A DNA stretch of 64,000 nt from JAJFUI01 sp039698035 (GCA_039698035.1 JBDKSW010000002.1:62001-126000), one strand, 5' to 3'. Shown: positions 17,662-27,600, numbered from the stretch's first letter. The notes: a model not told the origin generated them from the letters alone. A program made the numbers and translations.

Positions 17662-18756
17662 TTGAAATATCTCGACGAATATCGCGACGCAGAGGCCGTT
17701 CGCCGGTTGGCCGGGGCGATCCGTGCGACCACCGTGCGGCCGTGGTGCATCATGGAGGTGTGCGGCGGCCAAACGCACTCGCTCATTCGCTTCGGCTTGG
17801 ACAGCATGTTGCCGCCAGAGATCACGCTGATCCACGGGCCGGGCTGCCCGGTCTGCGTGACGCCGATCGAGATCATCGACCGAGCCGTGGCCGTCGCCGG
17901 CCGGCCGGAAGTCACCTTTTGTTCGTTCGGCGACATGTTGCGTGTGCCGGGCACCGAAAAAGACCTGCTTACCGTGAAGTCCGAGGGCGGGGACGTGCGG
18001 GTCGTCTATTCGCCAATGGACGCCGTCGCGCTGGCCCAAAAGCTCCCCGACCGGCAGGTCGTGTTCTTCGCCGTCGGTTTCGAGACGACGGCCCCGGCCA
18101 ACGCCATGGCGGTCGTGCAGGCGGCCAAGCTCGGACTGCAAAACTTCTCCGTTCTGGTCTCCCATGTCTTGGTGCCGCCGGCCATGCGAGCCGTGCTCGA
18201 CTCACCGGCCAACCGGGTCCAAGGTTTTTTGGCTGCCGGCCACGTCTGCGCCATCACGGGCATCGCACCGTATCGGCCAATTGCCGAGAAGTATCGGGTG
18301 CCCATCGTCGTGACCGGCTTTGAACCGGTCGACATCATGCAGGGCCTCTTGATGTGCGTGCGGCAACTCGAACAGGGCCGCCACGAGGTCGAGAACCAGT
18401 ACGCTCGGAGCGTTCGGCCCGAGGGCAACGTCGCGGCCCTGCGGCGGCTTGCCGACGTTTTCCAGGTTGTGCCGCGAAAATGGCGCGGCATGGGCGAGAT
18501 TCCAGAAAGCGGCTTGGGGCTTTCGGACAAGTACCGATCGCTCGACGCCTCGCTGCGGTTCGAGGTGGCCCAGATCAAGGCCCACGAGCCGGCCGAGTGC
18601 ATCGCCGGCGAGATCCTCCAGGGGCACAAAAAGCCGTACGACTGTCCGGCGTTTGGCCTGCACTGCACGCCCGACCGACCGCTCGGCGCTCCGATGGTCT
18701 CGTCCGAAGGCGCGTGCGCGGCGTACTACCGCTATCGGCGGCACAATGCGAGCTGA
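17662..18756 (+). CDS. hypD: Hydrogenase maturation Fe-S protein HypD
   Basis: About 364 aa, the usual length. With HypC it forms the scaffold on which Fe(CN)2CO is assembled. Conserved motifs: MEVCGGQTHSLIRFGLD, HGPGCPVCVTP, FSFGDMLRVPG-like CSFGDMLRVPG, AVGFETTAPA, and the C-terminal cysteines of the [4Fe-4S] site (CIAGEILQG, DCPAFGLHCTP). The start is a TTG giving MKYLDEYRD, which aligns with the normal N-terminus of HypD; the ribosome site is poor, so coupling to hypC is likely. No hypE, hypA, hypB or hydrogenase genes follow: the next gene is convergent. Confidence 0.93.
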   Translation: MKYLDEYRDAEAVRRLAGAIRATTVRPWCIMEVCGGQTHSLIRFGLDSMLPPEITLIHGPGCPVCVTPIEIIDRAVAVAGRPEVTFCSFGDMLRVPGTEKDLLTVKSEGGDVRVVYSPMDAVALAQKLPDRQVVFFAVGFETTAPANAMAVVQAAKLGLQNFSVLVSHVLVPPAMRAVLDSPANRVQGFLAAGHVCAITGIAPYRPIAEKYRVPIVVTGFEPVDIMQGLLMCVRQLEQGRHEVENQYARSVRPEGNVAALRRLADVFQVVPRKWRGMGEIPESGLGLSDKYRSLDASLRFEVAQIKAHEPAECIAGEILQGHKKPYDCPAFGLHCTPDRPLGAPMVSSEGACAAYYRYRRHNAS

Positions 18757-18778
18757 AGATTCTCGCTGCCGCCCTTCG

Positions 18779-20632
18779 CTACTTCTTATCCCGCGAAGTC
18801 AGCAATTGCTCGATGGCTCGCTGGGTTGGCTGTGACTGAAGGACGATCAGACACCGCGACGGCGCGTCGTAATGGATTTCGGCCTGGCCGCCCACGTCGC
18901 TCCACGATGAAGGCGCGACGCGGCTCTTGAGCCGTTCGGCCAGCCGCTCGGGCGACACATGGCGGTCGATCCACGATTTGATCGGATAGAACTCCAGTTC
19001 GAGCCGCTCGTCGAGTGACTCGGGCGTGGTCACCTGGATGGCGTTGACGCCCACTGTTCGATAGCACAGCCCGAGCGGTTCGAGCAATGCGGCAAGCGCT
19101 TGCCCAAACGGTCGGCTCTGGACCGTGAGCGACGCTTCGACGCGATCGGAAGTCTCCGCGGCGGCCATCGCGGCATGATCGACCAGGATGACACTGTCGG
19201 TTGCGCCGGCCAAGAATTCCAGGATGGCAGCCAGCGGCGCCGGGTTGTGAAAATTGACGCTCACGGGCCGCTCGATCAGTTGCCGGGCTTGGTCCGTCCG
19301 CGTCTCCAGCGTGAACCGATCGGCCCGATCATGACTTCGCAGGGGCTTCTGCCGGGCGTTGCGAAGCCGTTCGCAAAAAACGAGGACTTGCCGATGCACG
19401 TCGCCAGTCTGGGTGACCATGAGAGCGCCGCCATCGACTTCGACCCGGCCGCGACCGCCAACCTGCTGCCACGACTCGGGCGCCACGAGCTTGGCAACGG
19501 TTGCCGCCAGCTCGGCCATGGCTGCCTTGTCGTCGCCCGCAAGGTCCGAAACCGTGTAGCGAACGGTTCGCAACGCCTCGCGATATTCGGCCGGCCAGGT
19601 GACAAGCACTTGCCCGCCATCGGTCACGACAGCCAAGCCGCGTTGTGCGGCGGCGGCCGCCAGCGCACGGCCGACCGTCGTCGTGCCCAGTTGCAGCGTG
19701 ATCGGGTCCTGGGGCGTCACGTCGAACTGCCACATGGCGTCGGGGTTGAGCGTCACGGGCACGGTGCTCGCCGCGGCGAGCATCTCGATCGCATCGGACA
19801 AGCGGATGTCCTTGAAGTCGATGGCCGTCAGGGGGTCTTCCAGCCGGGCGGCAACGTCCACCGGCGTGGGCGCCAGCCGTTTCACCTCGGCAGGGCGGCG
19901 ATTCTTCGTCGTCGCCGATTCATCCGCCGCCGGCAGCGGATCCGGTTCCACCGGCTTCACATCCTTGGTACGCGTCAGTTCGGTTGTCGGCGCCGTGGCG
20001 TCGTGGGCCTTGCCGCCCGGAGCTGCCGCCTTTGCGGGCGACTTGCCTGCCTGAGCGTCAGCGGCCGCCTTGGCATTCGACGAGCGTGGCGGCTGGGTCG
20101 TCGGTGTTTGGCTTGCACTTTTGCCCGCGACCGGCGGCGATGGCTTGGGTTGGTCGACGGGCCGGGTTGCGGAAGAGTCGCTCTTGGGCGTGGCGACCGT
20201 GGCCGGCGATTTTGCCCTTGCCGCGACGGACGGCGAATTGCCTGAGTCCGTTCGCAACCACGCGAGTGCCATCACGACCGCCGCGATGGCGGCCACGCCG
20301 GTGGCAAAGCCCACCCAAAGCGAAGGACTGGAAAGCAATCCTCGCGTGGGAACCAGTTCGAGCGCGTGGACGTCGGTGGCGACTCGGTCGAGCGGGGGCG
20401 GGCCAATCGTCGCCTCCGCCGACGGCGTTACATCGCTGGGGGCCCCGGCTGGCTTCCATCCTTCCGGCGGGACGACCCGGACCATGCTTTCGCATCGCGG
20501 GCATTCCAAAATGGCCCCGATGGCCGCCTCGGAACGGACCACGAGCCTTGCACGACAGGTGGTGCAGGTAATGGAAAAAATCGCCTTTTCCACAGTTCCG
20601 TTCGCCTTGCCAGCAAAAGACTCGCCAACCAC
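18779..20632 (-). CDS. Zinc-ribbon membrane protein with repeated STN/secretin-like domains, function unknown
   Basis: About 617 aa. The N-terminus carries a zinc ribbon (Cys23, Cys26, Cys44, Cys47), then one membrane helix near residues 105-130, then a long Pro/Ala/Thr/Lys-rich spacer to about 250. The remainder has two copies of an STN-like fold (LEDPLTAIDFKDIRLSDAIE; later IERPVSVNFHNPAPLAAILE), like the short N-terminal domains of secretins and TonB receptors. The architecture suggests a cytoplasmic ribbon and a periplasmic STN region. There is no secretin barrel. GTG at 20632 has GAGG six bases upstream; a GTG 13 codons later is an alternative. Convergent with hypD. Confidence 0.7.
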   Translation of the reverse strand: MVGESFAGKANGTVEKAIFSITCTTCRARLVVRSEAAIGAILECPRCESMVRVVPPEGWKPAGAPSDVTPSAEATIGPPPLDRVATDVHALELVPTRGLLSSPSLWVGFATGVAAIAAVVMALAWLRTDSGNSPSVAARAKSPATVATPKSDSSATRPVDQPKPSPPVAGKSASQTPTTQPPRSSNAKAAADAQAGKSPAKAAAPGGKAHDATAPTTELTRTKDVKPVEPDPLPAADESATTKNRRPAEVKRLAPTPVDVAARLEDPLTAIDFKDIRLSDAIEMLAAASTVPVTLNPDAMWQFDVTPQDPITLQLGTTTVGRALAAAAAQRGLAVVTDGGQVLVTWPAEYREALRTVRYTVSDLAGDDKAAMAELAATVAKLVAPESWQQVGGRGRVEVDGGALMVTQTGDVHRQVLVFCERLRNARQKPLRSHDRADRFTLETRTDQARQLIERPVSVNFHNPAPLAAILEFLAGATDSVILVDHAAMAAAETSDRVEASLTVQSRPFGQALAALLEPLGLCYRTVGVNAIQVTTPESLDERLELEFYPIKSWIDRHVSPERLAERLKSRVAPSSWSDVGGQAEIHYDAPSRCLIVLQSQPTQRAIEQLLTSRDKK

Positions 20633-20802
20633 TCGGCCTCGCGCCTAGCCCTCACTATTGTACGCCATCCACGGGCAGATGTCATCCGAATGAAACCAGG
20701 CGGCTGCCCGTCCGACGTTCTCATGGGATGGCTGTTTTTTGGGGGCGATAACGAAAACTTCCGCGACCAACGACAACATCGGCATTCGGGGCGCGCGGTG
20801 TC

Positions 20803-20841
20803 TTGACAATTCCACGGCCGTGCGGAGAATGTCGCTATAGT
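20803..20841 (+). promoter_or_regulatory. Promoter elements upstream of folK-panC
   Basis: A perfect -35 hexamer TTGACA (20803-20808) has GAGAAT (20825-20830, 16-base spacing) as its best-placed -10. A better-looking -10 word, TATAGT (20836-20841), is too far from it and has no -35 of its own. Transcription would start roughly between 20837 and 20850, at the edge of the structured leader. Confidence 0.5.
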
Positions 20842-20848
20842 CATCAAA

Positions 20849-20924
20849 GGCTTTGGGGGGCGGCGACTGAAGGGAATGTACAGTCGGCGGCGAAGCGTCG
20901 CGGCCTGGACGGCCCCCCCAAGGC
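20849..20924 (+). ncRNA. Candidate structured 5' leader RNA or small RNA before folK
   Basis: Outer stem GGCTTTGGGGGGC (20849-20861) pairs with GCCCCCCCAAGGC (20912-20924), about 12 pairs with one bulge and a wobble. Inside lie hairpins CGACTG (20864-20869)/CAGTCG (20881-20886) and GCGA (20890-20893)/TCGC (20898-20901), giving a three-way-junction shape. A T-rich run (TTTTGTCTTTCT) follows the outer stem directly, as in an intrinsic terminator or attenuator. The RNA would begin within a few bases of the predicted transcription start and end about 60 bases before the folK ATG. I do not recognise a known class: it lacks SRP and 6S hallmarks. Confidence 0.45.
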
Positions 20925-20984
20925 TTTTGTCTTTCTCGGTCCCCCTTCTGTCATGCGAGCGGCGCTCCTCTGGTTGCCCGACCG

Positions 20985-22028
20985 ATGATGCCTGTCTGTT
21001 TGATCGGTTTGGGCTCAAATCAGGGAGATCGGCGAGCCGCGCTGGACCGTGCGACCGACTGCTTGGCAGCGCATCCGCACATCCATGCGGTTTCCCACAG
21101 CACATGGCGCGAGACCGCGCCGGTTGGCGGACCGAAAGGTCAGACCGCGTTCCTCAACGGCGCGGTGCGCATCGAGACCTCCCTCGATCCGCACGAGTTG
21201 CTGGACTGCCTGCAAGAAATCGAAAACCAACTTGGGCGTCGACGTGCGGAGCACTGGGGCCCGCGCACGATCGACCTCGATCTGTTGCTGTACGATGAAC
21301 GGACCATCGAGACACCGTCGTTGACGGCGCCGCATCCACGGCTTGCTTTCCGACGCTTCGTGCTCGAGCCGGCGGCCGAGGTCGCGCCGACCATGCGGCA
21401 TCCGAAGATCGGCTGGAGCATCGCCCGGCTGCTCGAGCACATCAACACGACGCCGCGGTACGTGGCAATCGCGGGCTCGATCGGCGCCGGTAAAACGCAT
21501 CTCGCCCAGCGGTTGGCTGATGAGCTGGCCGGCCAACTTATCGCCGAGCAGCCAGACTGGACGCGATTGGACAAGTTTTACGCCGACACGGGGGGCCTCG
21601 CCTGGCAAACCGAACTGGAGTTCTTGCGTCACCGGGCTGACTTGCTGACCACCCCAAAGCCGCCGAACGAAGCAAGTTGGACGCTGACCGATTTTTGGTT
21701 CGAGCAGTCGGCCGCGTTCGCTCGAGTGTGGCTGTCAAATGACCAGCAGGCGGCCCTTTTGCGGCAACAAGAGCAGTGGTTGCCAACGGTTCCACGGCCG
21801 CGGCTGGTCGTGCTGTTGACCGCCCCGGCCAAACTGTTGGCGTCGCGTGTTTCCGGGCGTGGGCGTCCCTGCGAACGGCGGCTTTCGGCCGAGCAACTGG
21901 AGCGGATTCAGCAGGCGGTGATCGAGCAGACGGCCCGCCAGGACGTTGGCCCGGTGCTGCGGCTTTCGAGCGAAGACGCGGATGCCGCGTTTGCCGAGGC
22001 CCTGGCGGCCGTGCGGGGAATGGAGTAG
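20985..22028 (+). CDS. folK: FolK (HPPK) fused to a deoxynucleoside kinase-like domain
   Basis: About 347 aa, twice the size of FolK. Residues 1-155 are hydroxymethyl-dihydropterin pyrophosphokinase of folate synthesis: GLGSNQGDR, ETAPVGGPKGQTAFLNGAV and the catalytic HWGPRTIDLDLLLYD. Residues 157-347 form a P-loop kinase of the deoxynucleoside (adenosine/guanosine) kinase type: Walker A AGSIGAGKTHLA (about 162-173), DFWFEQS where dNKs have their acidic motif, and the LID-like RVSGRGRPCERRL. The second half probably phosphorylates a deoxynucleoside; substrate unknown. FolK-dNK fusions are, to my knowledge, known in some other phyla. Start ATG-ATG at 20985/20988. panC follows 35 bases downstream in the same direction, and folate and pantothenate synthesis share the hydroxymethyl-transfer cofactor. 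Confidence 0.9.
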   Translation: MMPVCLIGLGSNQGDRRAALDRATDCLAAHPHIHAVSHSTWRETAPVGGPKGQTAFLNGAVRIETSLDPHELLDCLQEIENQLGRRRAEHWGPRTIDLDLLLYDERTIETPSLTAPHPRLAFRRFVLEPAAEVAPTMRHPKIGWSIARLLEHINTTPRYVAIAGSIGAGKTHLAQRLADELAGQLIAEQPDWTRLDKFYADTGGLAWQTELEFLRHRADLLTTPKPPNEASWTLTDFWFEQSAAFARVWLSNDQQAALLRQQEQWLPTVPRPRLVVLLTAPAKLLASRVSGRGRPCERRLSAEQLERIQQAVIEQTARQDVGPVLRLSSEDADAAFAEALAAVRGME

Positions 22029-22063
22029 AAGTGTGTGGTGAAGGAGAATCAGGACCAACTACG

Positions 22064-22927
22064 ATGAGCAATGCGGCGATTAAACTCGTTACCACCATCA
22101 CTGATTTGCGGGCCCATGTGGCCGCCCTGCGAGACCAAGGCAGACGCATTGGGCTGGTGCCGACGATGGGTGCGTTGCACGAGGGGCATCTGAGCCTCGT
22201 CCGCGCCGCTCGGTCCGAGTGCGATTGCACGGTCGTTTCGATCTTCGTCAACCCAAGCCAGTTTGGCCCGAACGAGGATTTCGCCAAATACCCACGCACG
22301 CTGGACGCCGACACGGCATTGCTGGCCGGCTGCGGCGCGGATATCGTGTTCGCGCCCAGCAGCGAGGAGGTTTATCGGCCGGAGCACGCTACGTGGGTCG
22401 AGCCGGGGCCGGTCGCCGGGCCACTGGAGGGCGAGTGCCGCCCGGGCCATTTTCGCGGCGTGGCGACCATCGTCTTGAAGCTGTTCCATCTGGTGCAGCC
22501 AGACGTGGCCTTCTTCGGGCAGAAGGACTACCAGCAGTCGGTCGTGATCCGACGCATGGTGTCGGATCTGAACGTGCCTGTGCGAGTTCAGGTCTGCCCG
22601 ACGATTCGCGAGCCGGATGGGTTGGCCTTGAGCTCTCGGAATCGGTATCTCGGCCCCGACGAGCGGCGGCAAGCGCTCGTGTTGTCGAAGAGCCTCGAAT
22701 TGGCGGCCCGACTGGTTGCCGAGGGGCAGCGGCATTCCGCAACGATCCTGGCCAAGATGCGAGAGCTGATCGCAACGGCCCCGGACGCCCGGATCGACTA
22801 CGCGGCCCTCGTCGATCCCGAGACGTTGCAGCCGGTCGAGGCAGTCGCCGGCGTCACGATGGCCGTGCTGGCCGTCCAGATCGGCGCCACGCGGCTCATC
22901 GACAACTATCTGCTCGCAACCGATTAA
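22064..22927 (+). CDS. panC: Pantothenate synthetase
   Basis: About 287 aa. It ligates pantoate and beta-alanine with ATP, the last step to vitamin B5. Diagnostic motifs: VPTMGALHEGHLSLV, IFVNPSQFGPNEDF, FFGQKDYQQ, and the KMSKS-like loop LALSSRNRYL. ATG 22064 follows AGGA at nine bases, with AAGGAG a little further up. An open frame continues upstream but overlaps folK and is not family sequence. Probably co-transcribed with folK. Confidence 0.96.
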   Translation: MSNAAIKLVTTITDLRAHVAALRDQGRRIGLVPTMGALHEGHLSLVRAARSECDCTVVSIFVNPSQFGPNEDFAKYPRTLDADTALLAGCGADIVFAPSSEEVYRPEHATWVEPGPVAGPLEGECRPGHFRGVATIVLKLFHLVQPDVAFFGQKDYQQSVVIRRMVSDLNVPVRVQVCPTIREPDGLALSSRNRYLGPDERRQALVLSKSLELAARLVAEGQRHSATILAKMRELIATAPDARIDYAALVDPETLQPVEAVAGVTMAVLAVQIGATRLIDNYLLATD

Positions 22928-22939
22928 TTACCAGCGGCC

Positions 22940-24613
22940 TCACAGCGGTCGGCCGTAAAAGCTGCTGAGCGTCCGCACGCGCTGAACCAGGTAGGACACG
23001 ACCGCCCCCATGACCACGAGGGCGATAGCGAAGATGACGTGCCGGTCGATGCCGGCGTACATCCGCTGATGCAGGTCGGGCCGCCAATAGTAGAAGTCGA
23101 TGACCGTGACGCCGTAGGAGAGCAGGGAGAGCAGCGTCATGAACCAGACGAATCGCACGCGGAACCACAGCCCCGAGGCCACGATGATCAGCGGATAGCC
23201 GACCGTCAAAGCGCTCGTGGCCCCGTAGCCCAGCATGAGCATCGCCAGCAGCGAGAGCGAGTCGAGGACACCCCAGACGTAGCGTGCGGAAAACGTCCAG
23301 CGGCGTTCTTCAAACAAGCGTTGGCAAACCACCGAGGCGACGGCCCAAAGTGCGACGATCAACGACACCCGGCCGTGGAAGCGGCTATCAACGCCGCCGG
23401 CCACGAAGTTGATCGTCTCGACGCCGTAAAATACGCCAAGTGCCACAAGCCGCAACGCGAGGGCCGGTTTGCGCCGCGTCCAGCTCCAAAACTGTTGGGC
23501 AATCGTCGGCGACCGGACGGCCAGCGACTCGCCGCGAGCAAACCGGTCGAGGTCGCCCGCCAATGCCGCCGCCGACGCATAGCGATCCGCCGGTTCCTTG
23601 CTCAGGCATTTCAGGCAGATCAGTTCCAGCCCAATGGGGACGCGAGGGTTGAGCTTTCGCGGCTTCGGCGGGTCGCCGCTCAAGACCTCCATCAACGTGT
23701 CCAGCGGCGTTTCCGCCTTGAACGGCGGCACACCCGTCAGCAGTTCGTAGAGAATCGCGCCCAGGCTGTAAACGTCCGTTGCTGGACCGACGGCCGCTCG
23801 CCGCCCCGACGCTTGTTCCGGGGCCATGTAGCTGGGAGTGCCGGCAATGATGCCGGTGGCCGTTGCCTCCGAACCGGGCAAAAAAACCTTGGCCAAGCCG
23901 AAATCGGTCACATAGGGTTCGCCATCGCCGTCGATCAAGATGTTCGATGGCTTCAGGTCGCGGTGAATGATGGATTGCTGGTGCAAGTGTTCGACAGCCC
24001 GGGCCACGGTGGCCAGCAGTCGCACGATTTCGACAAAGGTCGCCGGCGGGCGGCGTGTGCCGTCGGCCGTTTCGGCGTTCTCTCCGTTCGCGTCCAGCGG
24101 TGGACGATGGTCGTCCGCGATTCGCTGGGCCAGACTTTGGCCGTCGATGTACTCCATCGCGAAAAAGTCTTGCCCTTGAAATTGGCCCACATCGTGAATG
24201 TGCACGATGTTCGAGTGGCGCAGTCGGGCGGTCGCCTTGGCCTCGGCCTGGAAGCGTCGCACCAGGTCGGGCGAGGCCAAGTGGCCGGCCAAGATCATCT
24301 TCACGGCCACCGAACGCTCGAGGCCCTTCTGCCGAGCCTTGTAGACGACGCCCATGCCGCCGCGGCCGATCTCGCGGATCAGTTCATAGGGGCCAAAGTC
24401 TCGCGGCAGCGCGCCGTCGTTGGCCGGCGTGAAAGACTCGTCCACGGCCGGCGGAGCCAACATTTCCAGTGCATCGAGGCAATCGAGCGATCGCGCCAGC
24501 TCGGGGTGTTGCCCGAGGAGGGCGGCCCGGTCGGGTCGCTCGCCCGCCTGGAGTTGCGCCAGGTAGGCGTCAAGCAAGTCGAGGGCCTTGTCGTCAATCG
24601 GAGCATCGCTCAT
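22940..24613 (-). CDS. Membrane-anchored Ser/Thr protein kinase
   Basis: About 557 aa. An N-terminal acidic segment (1-70) resembles the extension found before many planctomycete kinases. The kinase domain follows (about 78-365): GRGGMGVVYKA glycine loop, VAVKMIL lysine, HRDLKPSNILID catalytic loop, DFGLAKV, and APE in SYMAPEQASG. An insert rich in acidic residues (HRPPLDANGENAETADGTRR) sits between beta 5 and helix E. The C-terminal part has about six membrane helices and no known sensor domain, so the signal may be read within the membrane. FHA proteins such as the one at 8375 are plausible downstream readers, but no link is shown. Convergent with panC. Confidence 0.92.
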   Translation of the reverse strand: MSDAPIDDKALDLLDAYLAQLQAGERPDRAALLGQHPELARSLDCLDALEMLAPPAVDESFTPANDGALPRDFGPYELIREIGRGGMGVVYKARQKGLERSVAVKMILAGHLASPDLVRRFQAEAKATARLRHSNIVHIHDVGQFQGQDFFAMEYIDGQSLAQRIADDHRPPLDANGENAETADGTRRPPATFVEIVRLLATVARAVEHLHQQSIIHRDLKPSNILIDGDGEPYVTDFGLAKVFLPGSEATATGIIAGTPSYMAPEQASGRRAAVGPATDVYSLGAILYELLTGVPPFKAETPLDTLMEVLSGDPPKPRKLNPRVPIGLELICLKCLSKEPADRYASAAALAGDLDRFARGESLAVRSPTIAQQFWSWTRRKPALALRLVALGVFYGVETINFVAGGVDSRFHGRVSLIVALWAVASVVCQRLFEERRWTFSARYVWGVLDSLSLLAMLMLGYGATSALTVGYPLIIVASGLWFRVRFVWFMTLLSLLSYGVTVIDFYYWRPDLHQRMYAGIDRHVIFAIALVVMGAVVSYLVQRVRTLSSFYGRPL

Positions 24614-24667
24614 CGTTGCGGTCCACGGGGACAACGATCCGGCCAATCTCCGACCGTGCAAAACGTC

Positions 24668-27600
24668 TCAACGGGCCTGGAGTTCGCGGGCGGCCGTCGC
24701 CAGAATGTCGTAAAGGTCTTCGAGCCGGTCGATGTCAACGGACGAGAACGCGACTCGAATGTCCGTCTTGCCGTTGGCGATCACACCCACGCCGTACTTG
24801 TCCAACAAGTGCTTGCGATAGGTCTCGGCATCGAGCCCCTTCAGACGCAGGCACATGAAGTAACCGGCGTTGAAGGGATAGGCATCCCAGAGGTCGGCGT
24901 ACTGCGGCGAAGCCAGGATCGCTTGGACCCGCTTGGCGCGCGCTTCGAGGATGTCGTGCTTCTGCCGTTGTTCGGGCCCAATCGAGGGCAAGCTCATGGC
25001 CCGGGCCAGCACCGACTGGCCGAGGTGCGAACAGCTCGAGACGGCGCTGCGGATCGCGCCGGCGGCCTTCGTTTCCAACGCCTTGAAAAATGCCGCGGCA
25101 TCGCCGGCGGCCGTTCCGGCAAACGTCAACATCCCGGCGCGGAAGCCCCAGACGAACTGCTCCTTGGTCGGACCGTCGACCTTCACGGCCAGCAGACGCG
25201 GATGGCAGCCGGCCAGCCGGGCGAACAGCGACTCCTGGGCAACGTCTTCGCCGTAGAACAGACCAAAATAGGCGTCGTCCGCAACGACGACCAGATTGCG
25301 GCCCTCTTCGGCCGCCTTTTGCAAGACGCCGACCGTCTCGTCCATCTCGGACCGGGTGAGTGAATAGCCGGTCGGATTGTTCGGGAAGTTGAGAATAACA
25401 ATGGTCTTCGATCCGATGGGGCGCGCGTCCAACGCCTGGCGAAGCACGGCCACGTTGAAACCGCCAGCAGCGTTAAACAACGGATAGGTCGCCATTTGGG
25501 CCAAACGCCGAATGCCCAGGACCAAGTCGTAGTTCTCCCAGTAGTGGTCGGGAAGCAGTACGAGGTCGCCCTTGTCGACGAACAGGTCGGCCAGGACGCT
25601 CAGGGCGTGCGTGACGCCGCCGGTCACGACCGGCATCGAGAACTGCTTGCCGGCCAAGCTGGGATTCTTGGCCAGCAGCGCCTCGCGCCAGTGGTTGCGC
25701 AGATCGGCTCGACCGGTTGTCGGAGCATAGGTCAGTGCCTCGGTCGGATCCAGCCCGTTGAAGAACTGCATGATCGAGGGCAGGAACATCGGGTGGCCGT
25801 CTTCCCGAGCAATGCCGATCGTCGCGTTATAGCGATTGGCTTTCTCCCGGGCCTCGGCGCTCTGGGCCAGAATGCCCTTGGGGAAGTAGAGCCGCCGGCC
25901 GAAGTCCGACATCATCGCAAAGACGTGCGGGTTTTCACGTTCGATGGTTCGGTTGAGTTCCGCCGCCAAAGGGCGAATTGCTTCACCGGCGGGCAGGAGC
26001 CGCAGGCCGGAGGCCGCGTTCGCGTCCGATGCGATTTGGCCGAGCCGTTGGCAAAGCCGCTCCCGTTCGTCCCGCAGGGCCTCGGGCAACCGCTGACCAA
26101 ACTGCTCGAAGAACGTCGCGACGCTCTTGGCCTCTTCCGTCCAGTCGGCCGAATCCACGGCCACGAGCTTTTCGACCAGGTCGCGTGAAAGGTTCAAGCC
26201 CGTCAGGTCCAGGCTTTCAGGCGTGGGCACGTAGCCGATCGGCGTCTCGCGGGCATCGGCCTCGCCGCGGCAACGATTGAGAATCCACTCGATGACGCGC
26301 AGGTTTTCGCCATAGCCAGGCCAGAGGAACTTGCCGTTCTCGTCCGTGCGGAACCAGTTGACGTGGAAAATCTTCGGCGGATGAGTCAGTCGCTTGCCCA
26401 TTTCAAGCCAATGCTCGAAATAGTCGCCCATGTGATAGCCGCAGAAGGGGATCATGGCCATCGGGTCGCGGCGCAACTGGCCAAGCTTGCCCACCTGGGC
26501 GGCTGTTCGCTCGGAAGCCATCGTCGCGCCGACAAACACGCCGTGCTGCCAGTCGAACGACTGGTAAACCAACGGGGCGACGTGGGCCCGGCGACCGCCG
26601 AAAATGATCGCCGAAATGGGCACGCCTTGCGGGTGTTGGGCCTTCGGCGAATACGACGGACACTGGTCGATCGGCGCGGTGAAGCGGCTGTTCGGGTGCG
26701 CGCCGGGGATCGGCTTGCCGTTTTCGTCCTTCATGCCGGGGCGCCAGGGTCGGCCCTGCCAATCCCAGCCCTCGGCCGGCGGCTGTCCCTCGCCGCCTTC
26801 CCACCAGACGGTGCCGTCTTTCGCCAAGAGCACGTTCGTGTAGATCGTGTTCCGAGCGACCGTCTTGAGCATACTGGGATTGCTCTTCGAGTTCGTGCCC
26901 GGGGCGACCCCAAAGAAGCCCTTTTCGGGGTTGATGGCGCGCAGCCGGCCCTCGGAGTCCACCCGCATCCAGGCAATGTCGTCGCCGACGGTCCAAATGC
27001 GATAGCCCTTGATGCGGAGGCCTTCGGGCGGGACCATCATGGCGAGGTTTGTCTTGCCGCAGGCGCTCGGGAACGCGGCGGCGATGTATTCAACGCGGCC
27101 GGCTGGATTCTCGATGCCAAGGATCAGCATGTGCTCGGCCATCCAGCCTTCCTGGCGGCCCAGGAAGCTGGCGATCCGCAGGGCGAGGCACTTCTTGCCC
27201 AGCAGCACGTTGCCGCCATAGCCCGAGCCGACGCTCCAGATGGCGTTGTCCTCGGGAAAGTGCAGGATTAGCCGTCGCTTGATGTCCAGTTCGGCCTTGC
27301 CGTGCAGGCACTTGGTGAACTCGCCATCGGCGCCAAGCTGTTCGAGGACTGGCGTGCCGACGTGGGTCATGATTCCCATATTGAGCACGACGTAGATGCT
27401 GTCGGTCAGTTCAACGCCAATCTTGCTGAACGGCGAGCCCACCGGTCCCATCGAAAATGGGATGACGTACATCGTGCGGCCCTTCATCGAGCCGGCGAAG
27501 ATTTCGCGTGCCCGGCGGTAGCCTTCCTCGGGCAAGAGCCAGTTGTTCGTGGGGCCGGCGTCTTCTTTTCGGCTGGTGCAAATGAAGGTCAGCTCTTCGG

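Larger units (their letters stand above)
20633..20984. other. Divergent intergenic region with the folK promoter and leader
   Basis: This 352-base gap separates the minus-strand STN-like protein from folK. The left half (20633-20800) shows no gene and nothing I can name. The right half holds a promoter-like pair and a dyad-rich leader, listed separately. Confidence 0.5.

Noticed and set aside
20842..20935. SRP or 6S RNA identity for the folK leader structure
   Set aside because: It lacks the SRP GGAAGGAAGC-type loop and the length and open bubble of 6S RNA.
23039..25363. Plus-strand open frame of about 774 aa across the kinase and aminotransferase genes
   Set aside because: It spans two well-defined minus-strand genes and their gap, with no recognisable domain.
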